The notes beneath the pieces were generated by a model, which saw nothing but the letters and a program-made list of their open reading frames with translations, ran no database searches and was not told the DNA's origin. Of a DNA stretch of 52,737 bases, positions 1 through 9,286 are shown in pieces (the first letter of the stretch is position 1; each line of letters begins with the position of its first letter). The stretch is taken from assembly GCA_029259595.1 (NCBI GenBank), contig JAJDEW010000126.1, positions 1 to 52,737 on the forward strand, read 5' to 3'. Source of the DNA: Planctomycetota bacterium (GTDB lineage Bacteria > Planctomycetota > UBA1135 > GCA-002686595). A program made the translations under genes and the position numbers.

Positions 1-134
1 AGGCCCGGCGGGTGCGCGAGAACGCAGGCGAATCGGTAGATTCGGCGAGGCTTTCGTGTGCCGGCCGGGCTTTCCGGACGCGTGCAGCGCGCCGGGTGAC
101 TTTTTCATCAGGCTGCTAGGCTGGGAGGGCGACC

Positions 135-698
135 ATGCAGAACATCACGATCTTTCTGGAGCGATTGTCCGAGGGTGACGAGCAGGCCGCGGAGAAACTG
201 CTGGAAGTGGTCTATGCCGAGCTGCGCAAGCTGGCCCAGGCCAAGCTGGCTCAGGAAGCTCCCGGACACACGCTCCAGCCCACGGCGTTGGTGCACGAGG
301 CCTGGATGCGGCTCGTCGGGGACGAGCGCGGGGACTGGAAGAGCCGTCGCTACTTCTTCGGGGCCTGCGCGGAGGCGATGCGCCGGATTCTGGTCGAGAG
401 CGCGCGTCGCAAGGCGAGCCTGAAGCGCGGTGGCGATCGGGAGCGGGTCGAGCTCGTGGAACCGTCCGACGAGCGCTCCGCGACCAGCCTCGACCTGCTG
501 GCCCTGGACGAGGCCCTGGCGAAGCTCATGCGGGAGGACGCCGGCAAGGCGGAGCTCGTCAAGCTGCGCTTTTTCGCGGGCCTGACGCTCGACCAGGTGG
601 CCAAGACGCTCGGCATTTCGCCCGCGACGGCGGACCGTCACTGGGCCTTTGCGCGTGCGTTCCTCTTCCACGAGATCCGAGGCCGCGACGCGGACTGA
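135..698 (+). CDS. ECF sigma factor, TIGR02999 (Sig-70_X6) family
   Basis: This 187-residue protein is an RNA polymerase sigma factor of the extracytoplasmic-function type. The N-terminal half carries the sigma region 2 signature of the family (LQPTALVHEAWMRLV, about residues 49-63, then RRYFFGACAEAMRRILVE). The C-terminal half carries a region 4 helix-turn-helix (LTLDQVAKTLGISPATADRHW). A good ribosome binding site (GGGAGG) lies six bases before the ATG. The kinase gene starts 72 bases downstream on the same strand, which is the usual arrangement for this family in Planctomycetota. There the kinase is thought to be the partner that links the sigma factor to a signal. Target promoters cannot be told from the sequence. 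No anti-sigma gene is adjacent. Confidence 0.93.
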   Translation: MQNITIFLERLSEGDEQAAEKLLEVVYAELRKLAQAKLAQEAPGHTLQPTALVHEAWMRLVGDERGDWKSRRYFFGACAEAMRRILVESARRKASLKRGGDRERVELVEPSDERSATSLDLLALDEALAKLMREDAGKAELVKLRFFAGLTLDQVAKTLGISPATADRHWAFARAFLFHEIRGRDAD

Positions 699-770
699 AT
701 TTTTCGCGATCGGGTGAGGCCTTCGGGGGCCGCCCTGCGCCAGGGACTGCACAGCGCGTACGCTGGCGCC

Positions 771-3512
771 ATGCAGAACGAACCCCGAAAACGCCTGGAA
801 ACCCTCTTCCACGCCTCGCGCGACCGCAAGCCGGGACCGGAACGCGAGGCCTACCTCGATGGCGCGTGCGGTGACGACGCCGTGCTCCGCGAGCGCGTCG
901 AGGCGCTCCTGAGTGCGCACGACGAGGCCACGGGCTTTCTCGAGGGCCCGGTGGTGGGGGAACCCCAGGAGGGACCGGGGACCTCGATCGGTCCGTACAA
1001 GCTCCTGCAGGAGATCGGCGAAGGCGGCATGGGCATCGTCTACATGGCCGAGCAAGAGCGTCCGGTTCGACGCAAGGTGGCGTTGAAGGTCATCAAGCTG
1101 GGCATGGACACGAAGCAGGTGATCGCACGCTTCGAGGCCGAGCGACAGGCCCTCGCGATGATGGACCACGCGCACATCGCGCGCGTCCTGGACGCCGGCG
1201 CGACGGAGACCGGGCGCCCCTACTTCGTGATGGAGCTCGTGCGTGGCGTGCCCATCAACGAGTACTGCGATACGCACAAGCTGTCCACCGAGCGACGTTT
1301 GGGGTTGTTCGTCGACGTCTGTCGGGCGGTCCAGCACGCTCACCAGAAGGGCATCATTCACCGCGACCTGAAGCCGACCAACGTGCTCGTCACGTCGCAT
1401 GACGGCACCCCGATCCCGAAGATCATCGACTTCGGTGTGGCGAAGGCGACGAACCAGAGCCTGACCGAGCGCACGCTCTTCACCGAGTTCCACCAGATCA
1501 TCGGTACGCCCGAGTACATGTCACCCGAACAGGCGGAGATGAGCGGGCTCGACGTCGACACGCGCAGCGACATTTACGCCCTGGGTGTCCTCCTCTATCA
1601 ACTCCTGACCGGCACGACGCCGGTCGATCCGACGGAGCTGCGCACGGCGGCCTTCGAGGAGATGACGCGCATGATCCGCGAGGACGAGGCGCCGGCCCCC
1701 TCGACGCGGATCAGCAAGCTCGGGGTGGAGGGCGAGCGGATCGCGAAGCACCGCAACACGGACGTGCTCTCCCTTTCGAGGCACTTCCGTGGCGACCTGG
1801 ACTGGATCGTGATGAAGGCGCTCGAGAAGGACCGCACCCGGCGTTACGACACCGCGGCAGCCTTCGCAGAGGACGTCGTGCGTCATCTCGAGGACCGGCC
1901 GGTCGAAGCGGGGCCGCCCGGTGCCATGTACCGGCTACGGAAGTTCACGCACCGCAACCGCAGGGCGGTCACCGCGGCGCTCGTGCTGGTGGCGGCGCTC
2001 GGGCTCGGGTTCGCCGGGACGACCGCAGGCTTCCTGCGTGCCCGCGCCGAGGCGGACCGCTCGGGCCGCATCAGCGCTTCCTTGCAAGACGTGCTCGCGA
2101 TGAGCGATCCGACGCGTAGCGCCGACGGGAGCGACGTCCAAGACGTGCTCGCGACCGTGCGCGACGTCTTCGGAGAAGACCATGCGACGTACGCCGCCGT
2201 TCTGGGGACGTTGGCGATGCAGGTGCACGACGCGGGTGACTTTGAAGCGGCGGTCAACCTGGGACGTCAATCGCTCACGGTCTGGAAGAAGGTCTACGGC
2301 GACAAGCACCCGAATACGGGCATCGCGCTCGCACGGCTCGGATCTTACCTGCGCGCCAAGGGAGACGACGCCCAGGCCGAGGAGGCGCTGCGCGCGGCCC
2401 TGGCGATCCTCGACGGCGCCCATGAGGCTTCCGGGCTGACGGGGCACGGCGCGCGGCTCGAGCTGGCCGATCTGCTCGGCAATCGCGGCGACTACCAAGA
2501 GGCGGACGAGCTGCTCGTCGATGCGCTGGAGTCCTTGCGCGCGAGCCCGACCCCTCCTCGCTTCAAGATCCTGGAGACGCTGGAGAAGCGCGTCGCCATG
2601 CAGCTCAACCAGGGCTCGCCGAACATCAGCGCAACGCTGCGAGAGGTCTATGACGAGGCGCACGCGTTCTATCCGGATGACAGTCCGATCGTCGCGATGG
2701 CGTCCTTGGGCTACGGCAAGTCCCTCTTCCAGGAAGGCGAGCGCGAGGCGGCCGAACCGTACCTGCGTGAGGCGGTCCGCCGCTTCCGGGACTGGCCGAC
2801 CTCGCCCGGGGTCTACTTCGTCGTGGCGGCCGATTCCCTGTTCCAAGTCATCCGTGGGCGCGAGGATCGTGCCAGCATGGAGGAGGCGGACGAGCTGTTG
2901 CGGGAGCTGATCGCGATCGCGCGCTCCTTCTGGGGTGCGGACGAGCTGGCGACCAACCTGAAGTACTACGCCAGTCGGATGTACGACCGCGGGCGCCATG
3001 TCGACGCGCTCGAGGCGATGCTGGACGCACACGGGGTGCTCGTCGAGGCGGGCCGGTCCCTGAAGGAAAGGGAGAATCTGCGCGACAACTTGACGGCGCT
3101 GGCGTTCCAGGTGGCGGTCGAGCCGGGACAGGAGGCGTTGATCTACGAGCGAGCGCGCGAAGCCGCCGAACGTGCCCTGGAAGAGGAGCCGGGCCACCCG
3201 GTGATGTCGGTGGTGCTGGGCGTCGTCCTGGTTCGCCAAGGCGAGTACGACCTGGCGGCGGAGATGCTGGACGTCGAGCCGCGGTCCCTGTCCAGCATGG
3301 AGAGTGGGCTGGCGCGACGCGTGGCTCCCGCGGACCACGCCTTCCGGGCCCTGGCCCACGCGCGCCTGGGCGACGTCGACTTCGCGCGCTCCGAACTCCG
3401 AGAGCTGCGCGCCGCCCTCGCGGGCGCGAGCGACCGCGCCGAGCTCGTCCGACTGTCCAGCGAGGTCGAAGACCTCATCGCATCGACACCGGCCCCGAAC
3501 GGGGACGGTTGA
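771..3512 (+). CDS. Membrane Ser/Thr protein kinase with TPR sensor/scaffold region
   Basis: The 913-residue product starts with about 70 residues of the helical linker often seen before planctomycete kinases. A Hanks-type kinase domain covers about residues 73-375: glycine loop GEGGMG, ATP lysine K106, catalytic HRDLKPTN at 197, DFG at 220 and the SPEQA activation-segment end at 251. All catalytic residues are present, so it should be active. One transmembrane helix (about 399-422) separates the cytoplasmic kinase from about 490 residues of helical, TPR-like repeats on the far side. I chose the ATG at 771 because the open frame upstream (from 714) overlaps poorly conserved, low-complexity sequence. 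There is no clear ribosome binding site. The gene lies between the ECF sigma gene and a beta-lactamase-family gene in one probable operon. Confidence 0.93.
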   Translation: MQNEPRKRLETLFHASRDRKPGPEREAYLDGACGDDAVLRERVEALLSAHDEATGFLEGPVVGEPQEGPGTSIGPYKLLQEIGEGGMGIVYMAEQERPVRRKVALKVIKLGMDTKQVIARFEAERQALAMMDHAHIARVLDAGATETGRPYFVMELVRGVPINEYCDTHKLSTERRLGLFVDVCRAVQHAHQKGIIHRDLKPTNVLVTSHDGTPIPKIIDFGVAKATNQSLTERTLFTEFHQIIGTPEYMSPEQAEMSGLDVDTRSDIYALGVLLYQLLTGTTPVDPTELRTAAFEEMTRMIREDEAPAPSTRISKLGVEGERIAKHRNTDVLSLSRHFRGDLDWIVMKALEKDRTRRYDTAAAFAEDVVRHLEDRPVEAGPPGAMYRLRKFTHRNRRAVTAALVLVAALGLGFAGTTAGFLRARAEADRSGRISASLQDVLAMSDPTRSADGSDVQDVLATVRDVFGEDHATYAAVLGTLAMQVHDAGDFEAAVNLGRQSLTVWKKVYGDKHPNTGIALARLGSYLRAKGDDAQAEEALRAALAILDGAHEASGLTGHGARLELADLLGNRGDYQEADELLVDALESLRASPTPPRFKILETLEKRVAMQLNQGSPNISATLREVYDEAHAFYPDDSPIVAMASLGYGKSLFQEGEREAAEPYLREAVRRFRDWPTSPGVYFVVAADSLFQVIRGREDRASMEEADELLRELIAIARSFWGADELATNLKYYASRMYDRGRHVDALEAMLDAHGVLVEAGRSLKERENLRDNLTALAFQVAVEPGQEALIYERAREAAERALEEEPGHPVMSVVLGVVLVRQGEYDLAAEMLDVEPRSLSSMESGLARRVAPADHAFRALAHARLGDVDFARSELRELRAALAGASDRAELVRLSSEVEDLIASTPAPNGDG

Positions 3513-3538
3513 TCTCACCGCTACCTTCCGGAGACACC

Positions 3539-5956
3539 ATGTCCACCAAGCTTTTGGCCCTTTCGTTGTCCGTCTGCCTGGGACTGTCCACGCTCGTCGC
3601 CGCGGCGGATGAACCGACGCTCGAGCAACGCCTCGAGAAGCTGACCCAGAGCCTCGAGGCCGCGCGCGTCGAGGCGCACATCCCGGGCATGTCCCTGGCG
3701 ATCGTCAAGAACGGCAAGGTCGTTCTGGCGCGCGGCTTCGGTGTGGCGGACCTGGACGACGACCGGCCGGCCGACGAACAGACGATCTACGCGGTGGGCT
3801 CGACGACGAAGGCCTTCACCGCGACCCTGGTCGGGATGATGGTGGACGAAGGCCGTGCCAGCTGGGACGACGCGGTGACCGAGTACTTGCCGTACTTCGA
3901 CCTGCAGGTGCGCAGCGAGGATGCGAACGCCAGCTGCACCTTGCGCGACCTGCTCAGCCACCGGCACGGCTTCTCGCGCATGTCGATCCTGTGGTTCGGG
4001 GGCCAGCTCTCGCGCTCGGAAGTGCTGCACACCGCCGCCGGGGCCGAGCCCTGGGACGACTTCCGGGCCGGTTTCCACTACTGCAACGTGACCTACCTTG
4101 CGGCGGGCGAGGCGGCTGGAGTCGCGGGCGAGAGCACGTGGGACGAGATGATGGTCGAGCGCATTTTCGAGCCGCTCGGAATGACCTCCAGCACGGTCGC
4201 GACGAGCGAGGCACGCAAGGACGCGCGGTTGGCCCTGGGGTATCGTTGGGATGCGACCAGCGAACGACTGCTTCACGAGGACATGGTCGACCTCGGCGTC
4301 ATCGGTCCGGCGGGATCCGTGAACTCGAACGTCGTCGACATGGCGCAGTGGCTGCGCCTTCAACTGGGCCAAGGCGAGGTCGATGGCATGCAGCTGGTCT
4401 CGAAAGAGCGCCTTCGCGAGACGTGGTCGCCGCAGATCGAGATCGCTGGGGGAGTGTCGTACGGCCTCGGATGGATGCTACGGGAGCACGACGGCCGCAA
4501 GGTGGTCGAGCACGGCGGCAACATCGACGGCTTCAGCGCGCAGATCGGCCTCATGCCCGAGGAAGAGCTCGGCTACGTGCTCCTGATGAACCTCGACATG
4601 GCCCCGCTTCAGCAAGCTTCCCTGGGGCTCGTGTTCGACGCACTCCTGGACCCGTGGCCGGCTGCCGACGTCGCAGACGGGACTGCGCCGATCACGGCGG
4701 AGCTCGACCTGGAGGACTATGCGGGCACGTATGTCGCCAACTTCGCGTCGTTCCGGGACGAGCCCTTCGAGGTGTTGATCCAGGACGCGAGCCTGGCGCT
4801 CGACATCCCCAGCCAGCAGACCTTCGGCCTTGCTCTCCCGAACGAGGACGGCAAGTGGAGCTTCACGCTGACCAGCGAGATCGCCGTGTCCTTCCAGCGT
4901 GGTCCCGATGGAGAAGTCGTCGGTCTGACCCTGCACCAGAGCGGCTACGACTTCGAGGTTCCCCGCCAAGGCGCGGCGGTCGTGTCGGAGGTCCCGGCCG
5001 AGGAGCTCCAGAAGTACACCGGGACGTTCGTGCGCGCCGAGGGTGGAAAGCGGATCACGATCTCGATCCAGCGCGGGCGCCTGACCCTCGAGGACAAGGG
5101 GCAAATGCTCGCGTTCCACACGCCCGATCCCGACGGCCATGCCGCCCTGCGCGCCCACGTGGAGCACGGGGCGACCTTCGACGTCGACCCCGAGGGGAAC
5201 GTCGACTCCCTCATGTTCCACGGCGACTCCGGAGACAAGCTCTTCACGCGCTTGAAGACCGACCGCGAAGAAGCGCTCCCGAGCCTGGATGAGCTGTTTG
5301 CCTTGCGGGACATCGACGCGCGGTTGGCCACCATGGCGGCCGAGGGCGGTACGCGGTCCACCGGCAAGGTCTGGATCGCTCAGGCGGGTGTCCGCGGCAC
5401 CGTGATCCATGAGACGAACGGGGACGATCGCTTCGCCAGCCGGATGAACTTCGGGAGGGTCGGCCGGATCGATGTCGCCGTCAAGGGCGGCGAGGCCTGT
5501 CGGTACAACTCGATGCGTGGCTTCGAGGTCCTGACGGGAGACGAGTTGGCTCAAGTGCTCCTCGAACATCCCGCCGCGGTGTACGGGGATTGGAGAGCCT
5601 ACTTCGACTCGGTCGAGGTCCTTCGCAACGACTCTGTCGGCGATCGACCGGTTCACGTCGTGCGCCTCGAGAGTGGGGACCTTCCGAGCCGGTCCTACTG
5701 GGTCGATGCGGAGAACGGCGACATCCTGCGCGTGAAGATGACCGCGCTCGAGCGCACGATGCGCATCCCTGTCACGATCGACTACTCCGACTTCGAGGTA
5801 CGCAACGGGATCCGGGTCCCGAAGCGCGTCGAGGTCGCGAACCCCGCGTCGGGCAAGACCGTGCTGACCTTCGACACCTTCGAAGCGGGCCTCACGCTCG
5901 GCGACGAGGTCTTCACGCTCGAGGATCCCGAGGCTGGTGAAGGGGCCGGGGACTGA
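3539..5956 (+). CDS. Secreted beta-lactamase-family serine hydrolase with LolA-like C-terminal domain
   Basis: The 805-residue product begins with a signal peptide (residues 1-22). Next comes a class C beta-lactamase/penicillin-binding fold with the three family motifs: SxxK as S88-T-T-K91, YxN as Y181-C-N183, and the KTG-equivalent as H325-G-G327. Members include D-aminopeptidases, esterases and carboxypeptidases, so the substrate is open. After about residue 390 there are two beta-rich repeats like the DUF3471 tail of such proteins, then about 200 residues resembling the outer-membrane lipoprotein-sorting (LolA-like) fold, with SYWVDAENGDILRVK at its core. The start at 3539 has GGAG six bases upstream and lies 26 bases after the kinase stop, so the three genes from 135 are probably co-transcribed. 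Active serine and lysine are intact. Confidence 0.88.
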   Translation: MSTKLLALSLSVCLGLSTLVAAADEPTLEQRLEKLTQSLEAARVEAHIPGMSLAIVKNGKVVLARGFGVADLDDDRPADEQTIYAVGSTTKAFTATLVGMMVDEGRASWDDAVTEYLPYFDLQVRSEDANASCTLRDLLSHRHGFSRMSILWFGGQLSRSEVLHTAAGAEPWDDFRAGFHYCNVTYLAAGEAAGVAGESTWDEMMVERIFEPLGMTSSTVATSEARKDARLALGYRWDATSERLLHEDMVDLGVIGPAGSVNSNVVDMAQWLRLQLGQGEVDGMQLVSKERLRETWSPQIEIAGGVSYGLGWMLREHDGRKVVEHGGNIDGFSAQIGLMPEEELGYVLLMNLDMAPLQQASLGLVFDALLDPWPAADVADGTAPITAELDLEDYAGTYVANFASFRDEPFEVLIQDASLALDIPSQQTFGLALPNEDGKWSFTLTSEIAVSFQRGPDGEVVGLTLHQSGYDFEVPRQGAAVVSEVPAEELQKYTGTFVRAEGGKRITISIQRGRLTLEDKGQMLAFHTPDPDGHAALRAHVEHGATFDVDPEGNVDSLMFHGDSGDKLFTRLKTDREEALPSLDELFALRDIDARLATMAAEGGTRSTGKVWIAQAGVRGTVIHETNGDDRFASRMNFGRVGRIDVAVKGGEACRYNSMRGFEVLTGDELAQVLLEHPAAVYGDWRAYFDSVEVLRNDSVGDRPVHVVRLESGDLPSRSYWVDAENGDILRVKMTALERTMRIPVTIDYSDFEVRNGIRVPKRVEVANPASGKTVLTFDTFEAGLTLGDEVFTLEDPEAGEGAGD

Positions 5957-5981
5957 ACTCCCGGCGCCTCCCGCCAAGCAA

Positions 5982-6018
5982 ACGGTCCGGCCCCCGCTCG
6001 CGCGAGGGGCCGGACCGT
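5982..6018. terminator. Strong hairpin between convergent genes
   Basis: A perfect 13-base-pair stem (5982-5994 with 6006-6018) encloses an 11-base loop. It sits 25 bases after the beta-lactamase-family stop and 24 bases before the stop of the convergent metallopeptidase gene. No T-run follows on either strand, so it may serve both genes as a bidirectional terminator or act only as an mRNA 3' end. Confidence 0.65.
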
Positions 6019-6042
6019 CGAAGTTCGAACCGGGTGGTCCGG

Positions 6043-9036
6043 TCAGTTGCAGAGGACGACTTGCATGCCGCGCGTGAAGGACACGCCCGAGGGTGCAGCG
6101 CCGTCGAAGACGATGCCCTGCATGAAGAAGGTCGCTCCCGGCGACAGGCCGGTGCCGATCAGGGAGATCGGAACGGTACCTTGGCCGAAGATGTCCAGCG
6201 GAACCGTCGTGCGGATCAGGTTCGGCAGGGTCAGCAACGTGCCGCCCAGGAAGGGGATCGAGATCTGCGTGTTGCCAACGCCCAGGATGGCGGTGCCGTT
6301 GGGCGGACCGTTCTTGATCTTGGCCTGGAACATCGTGCCCAGCTGCGATTGAACGCCGCCCGAGTCGAGCAGGGGAACCCCGGCCACGCCCGCCGTTCCG
6401 GCGCCGTAGTTCGTGGGCTGGCAGGCGGTCGGCGTGGGGTCGCTGGTCAGGATCTCGAAGTCGTCGATGTTCCAGCCACCGAACTCGAGCCCACCGTCGG
6501 AAACGAGCCGGAACTCGACCTGCGTGTTGGCGATGCCGTCGGCCACCGAGGAGATGTCGATCTCGACCGGCGTCCAGGCGTTGTCGAGCAGGTGCCCGTT
6601 CAGCGGGTTGGCGAAGACCTGCGTTCCGTTCACGCTGATCGTGGCACGGTCGAAGATGCCTTCTTCCACCGTCAACCAGCGGTTGAACGACAGCTTCGAG
6701 CCAACGGCCCCGCTCAGATCGATCGGGGGTGAGAGCAGGAAGTTGTTGACGTTCGGCTGATAGTCACCGTTGAAGCCGGAAGGAGCGAGGTCGTTGCCCC
6801 AGATGCGCGTGCCGTTCGCGGCGACGCCCGGATCGTTGGGCGAACCGGACGGGTTGGGCGCATCGTGCTGCCAGTCGTCCTGGGTGGCGACTTGCTGGTG
6901 CGTCCAGCCGTTGTCACCGACGGTCTCGAAGCCGTCCGTGAAGAACAGCTGCGTCTCACCGATCGAGAAGTCGAAGAGACCACCGTCGGGGAAGGTCTGC
7001 GAGTTGGCCGAGCCGTCGAAGGCCGTGATGCGGTAGTCGATCCTGGCCGGCGAGGGAACGCCGGGAATGAGCCCGGTCCAGGTGTTGCCCTGGAGGTTCG
7101 TCATCGCGACCGGGATGAAACCCCCGGCACCGTTGACCCGGTACTCGAGCGTCGCGACGGCGACCGTCGGCGAGAACAGCGGGGAGAGGTCCGCGGCCAC
7201 ACCGTACGGACCAGCCTCGTCCGGGGTGTCGCTGACATGGATGAAGTTCGAGGCGACGATGAAGGACAGGTCGAAGCCCGGGAAGCCCTGGGTCCGGAAG
7301 GCCGCGTCGATGTCGCTGTAGTTGGGCGAGCCGTTCTCGATCTGACCGTCGTCGTCATCCAGCGTCAGGAGCTGCGTTTCGATGATGCTGTCGATGAGCC
7401 CCTGGTCGTAGGCGTTCATGAAGCCGCTGAACAGGATGTCCGCGATCATGTCGCCCTGGGCGTTGCCGTGGGTCGAGTTGAGGTTGGCGCGCATCTTCCA
7501 CATGGCGCCCATGTGGACCTCGCCGTTGGCGTGCACGCCACCGTGGCAGCCGGTGTTGCCGTCGCCACAGTACTGACGCGTGTTGTTGCCCGAGCGGATG
7601 ATGCCGCCGCCGGTCGTGAAGCCGTTCCCGACGATCGGATCGTCGTGCAGGTACATCGCGAAGACGTCCGCGTTGCCTTCACCGAAGCCGTCGAAGCCGT
7701 TGCCGCTGCCGTAGCGGTCGTTCTGCCAGTGGCCTTGTTCGTGGCTGATGACCGTCGAGAAGGCCGTGTTGTTGCAGCCACCGGCCAGCGGGTAGTAGTT
7801 CGTCGAGTTGCCGTTGTAGAACGCGTTGCACGTGTCGTTGATCATCACGTTCGACGTGTTGACGAAGTCCATCATGCCGTCGGCAGCGTTCTGAGCGCGC
7901 GTCCAGTCACGCTGGCGGTTGATGTTCAGGAAGACGTTGGCTTCCGCCGTGTCGTCCTGGTTCGCCGCAGCGTTCATGAGCACGTTGTTGCCCGTCCCCG
8001 TCAGGTTCTGCGTCAAGACGTACTCGGCGCCCGAGGAGTCGTTCGTGTTGTTGTACAGGCCGTTGTAGGCGAACGTCACGGCCAGCGGGCCCGTGGCGCC
8101 GGGGAAGTTGAAGTTTCCGTTGGCGTCCGTCGTCGTCGTGCCGGCCGAGCTCGTGACGGTCATGTAGGCCATCGGGAAAGCTTGCTCGGGGTTGGACGCG
8201 GTGTCCGGAAGGGTGCCGGGCGTCGCCAGCGACGTGACGGTTCCGCCGACGTCGAAGAAGTGAACGCCGGCTTCCTTCTGCGCGACGCGGGCCGAGCCCT
8301 GGGCCGCGACGTAGTAGACGAAGCCCTCGACCTGGCCGGGAGCATCGCTGAGGACGCGCGTCTTCCAGGTGAGCGTGCCCTGGCGGAACTTGCCGACCTT
8401 CTCCTGGGCGATCACGAGCTCGGGGTTCGTGAACGTGACGTCGGTGATGCCGGTCTCCTGGCGGAATTGCTGGATCGCGAACCCGACGGCGGTTTCCGCG
8501 TCGACGGTCGGTGTCGTGTCCAAGCCGGCGACGTTCGGGAGTCCCGTGGTGTCGAGCGACAGGAGCTTGCCGCTCTGCAGCTCGAAGAGCGAGTTGACGA
8601 AGCCGCGCTCGACGGGGACGCCGTTGACGGCCTGGCGGAAGCGTACGGTGACCTTGTCGGTCGAGCCGTAGAGGCCCATCGGCAGGACGAGGACCTGATC
8701 CTCGACGAGGGTCGTGTCTTCGATGCCCATGAGGCCGTTGGCCTCGATCATGAAGTCGCGCGCGGTCCGGTAATACTCGGCGTCGGTGACGGGCTTCGTG
8801 CGCGGAGCCGCGTTGAAACCGTAGATGAAGTTCGCGTGACCGGTCTCGTAGTTCGGCCGCGCGCGCCAGGCTTGACCGAAGTCCACGCGCCACTCTTCGA
8901 GGGCTGCCCGGAGGTCGACTTGGGGAGCGGAGGCGCTCTCCAGGAGCGGGCTCGGGGTTTGAGTCTCGGCGACGAGGCACAGCGTGGCTGCAGCCAGACC
9001 CACGGACAGACCGTGGACGAGGGGTGATTGATTCAT
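6043..9036 (-). CDS. Secreted HExxH metallopeptidase (fungalysin/thermolysin-like) with C-terminal beta-sandwich module
   Basis: The 997-residue product starts with a signal peptide (MNQSPLVHG, hydrophobic to about residue 25). An FTP/PepSY-like propeptide region (about 110-260) precedes a CarboxypepD-like insert. The catalytic zinc site follows: HEQGH at 432-436 and the third ligand in FGEGNADV (E453), the gluzincin pattern. A jelly-roll or MAM-like region with WNIDDFEI lies near residue 860. The last ~125 residues (from CQPTNYGAGT) form a module that also ends the propeller protein at 48851. I place the start at the ATG at 9036, because the open frame runs on to 9243 without signal-peptide character. 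It is probably an exported endopeptidase activated by propeptide cleavage. The substrate is unknown. Confidence 0.88.
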   Translation of the reverse strand: MNQSPLVHGLSVGLAAATLCLVAETQTPSPLLESASAPQVDLRAALEEWRVDFGQAWRARPNYETGHANFIYGFNAAPRTKPVTDAEYYRTARDFMIEANGLMGIEDTTLVEDQVLVLPMGLYGSTDKVTVRFRQAVNGVPVERGFVNSLFELQSGKLLSLDTTGLPNVAGLDTTPTVDAETAVGFAIQQFRQETGITDVTFTNPELVIAQEKVGKFRQGTLTWKTRVLSDAPGQVEGFVYYVAAQGSARVAQKEAGVHFFDVGGTVTSLATPGTLPDTASNPEQAFPMAYMTVTSSAGTTTTDANGNFNFPGATGPLAVTFAYNGLYNNTNDSSGAEYVLTQNLTGTGNNVLMNAAANQDDTAEANVFLNINRQRDWTRAQNAADGMMDFVNTSNVMINDTCNAFYNGNSTNYYPLAGGCNNTAFSTVISHEQGHWQNDRYGSGNGFDGFGEGNADVFAMYLHDDPIVGNGFTTGGGIIRSGNNTRQYCGDGNTGCHGGVHANGEVHMGAMWKMRANLNSTHGNAQGDMIADILFSGFMNAYDQGLIDSIIETQLLTLDDDDGQIENGSPNYSDIDAAFRTQGFPGFDLSFIVASNFIHVSDTPDEAGPYGVAADLSPLFSPTVAVATLEYRVNGAGGFIPVAMTNLQGNTWTGLIPGVPSPARIDYRITAFDGSANSQTFPDGGLFDFSIGETQLFFTDGFETVGDNGWTHQQVATQDDWQHDAPNPSGSPNDPGVAANGTRIWGNDLAPSGFNGDYQPNVNNFLLSPPIDLSGAVGSKLSFNRWLTVEEGIFDRATISVNGTQVFANPLNGHLLDNAWTPVEIDISSVADGIANTQVEFRLVSDGGLEFGGWNIDDFEILTSDPTPTACQPTNYGAGTAGVAGVPLLDSGGVQSQLGTMFQAKIKNGPPNGTAILGVGNTQISIPFLGGTLLTLPNLIRTTVPLDIFGQGTVPISLIGTGLSPGATFFMQGIVFDGAAPSGVSFTRGMQVVLCN

Positions 9037-9157
9037 GCTCGAGGGAGTGGGGGAAACGTGAACGACTCCAGCGGAGTCGGAGACAGTGCCAGCGGCCCGT
9101 GGAGGGGGCCTGGGAGAGGACGGGACCCGGGAAAGCCAAGTTCCTCGGGAGGGGCCG

Positions 9158-9179
9158 AAAAACCCCGAAACGGCGGGGT
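9158..9179 (-). terminator. Rho-independent terminator downstream of the glycosyltransferase gene
   Basis: Read on the minus strand, a six-base-pair stem (ACCCCG/CGGGGT) with a six-base loop runs straight into a T-run of about five. It lies about 110 bases after the glycosyltransferase stop and before the metallopeptidase start, so the two minus-strand genes are probably separate transcripts. The rest of 9037-9286 holds only short inverted repeats and presumably the metallopeptidase promoter. Confidence 0.6.
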
Positions 9180-9286
9180 CATGGCACGGAGAGGGTCGCT
9201 CCGAAGAGCTTACGGGCCCGGAGCCGGATCCGCAGTACTCCATTTCAACGGGGGCTTTCGACCCCCCTCGAGGGCCTCAGGGCGAT

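Noticed and set aside
1935..3518. Long minus-strand frames opposite the first kinase and the beta-lactamase-family gene (also 108-1493 and 4478-5977)
   Set aside because: They are shadows of well-supported plus-strand genes.
6865..9027. 720-codon open frame on the plus strand across the metallopeptidase gene
   Set aside because: It is antisense to a protein with clear catalytic motifs, and its translation is Val/Arg/Glu-rich with no domain. It is typical of GC-rich shadow frames.
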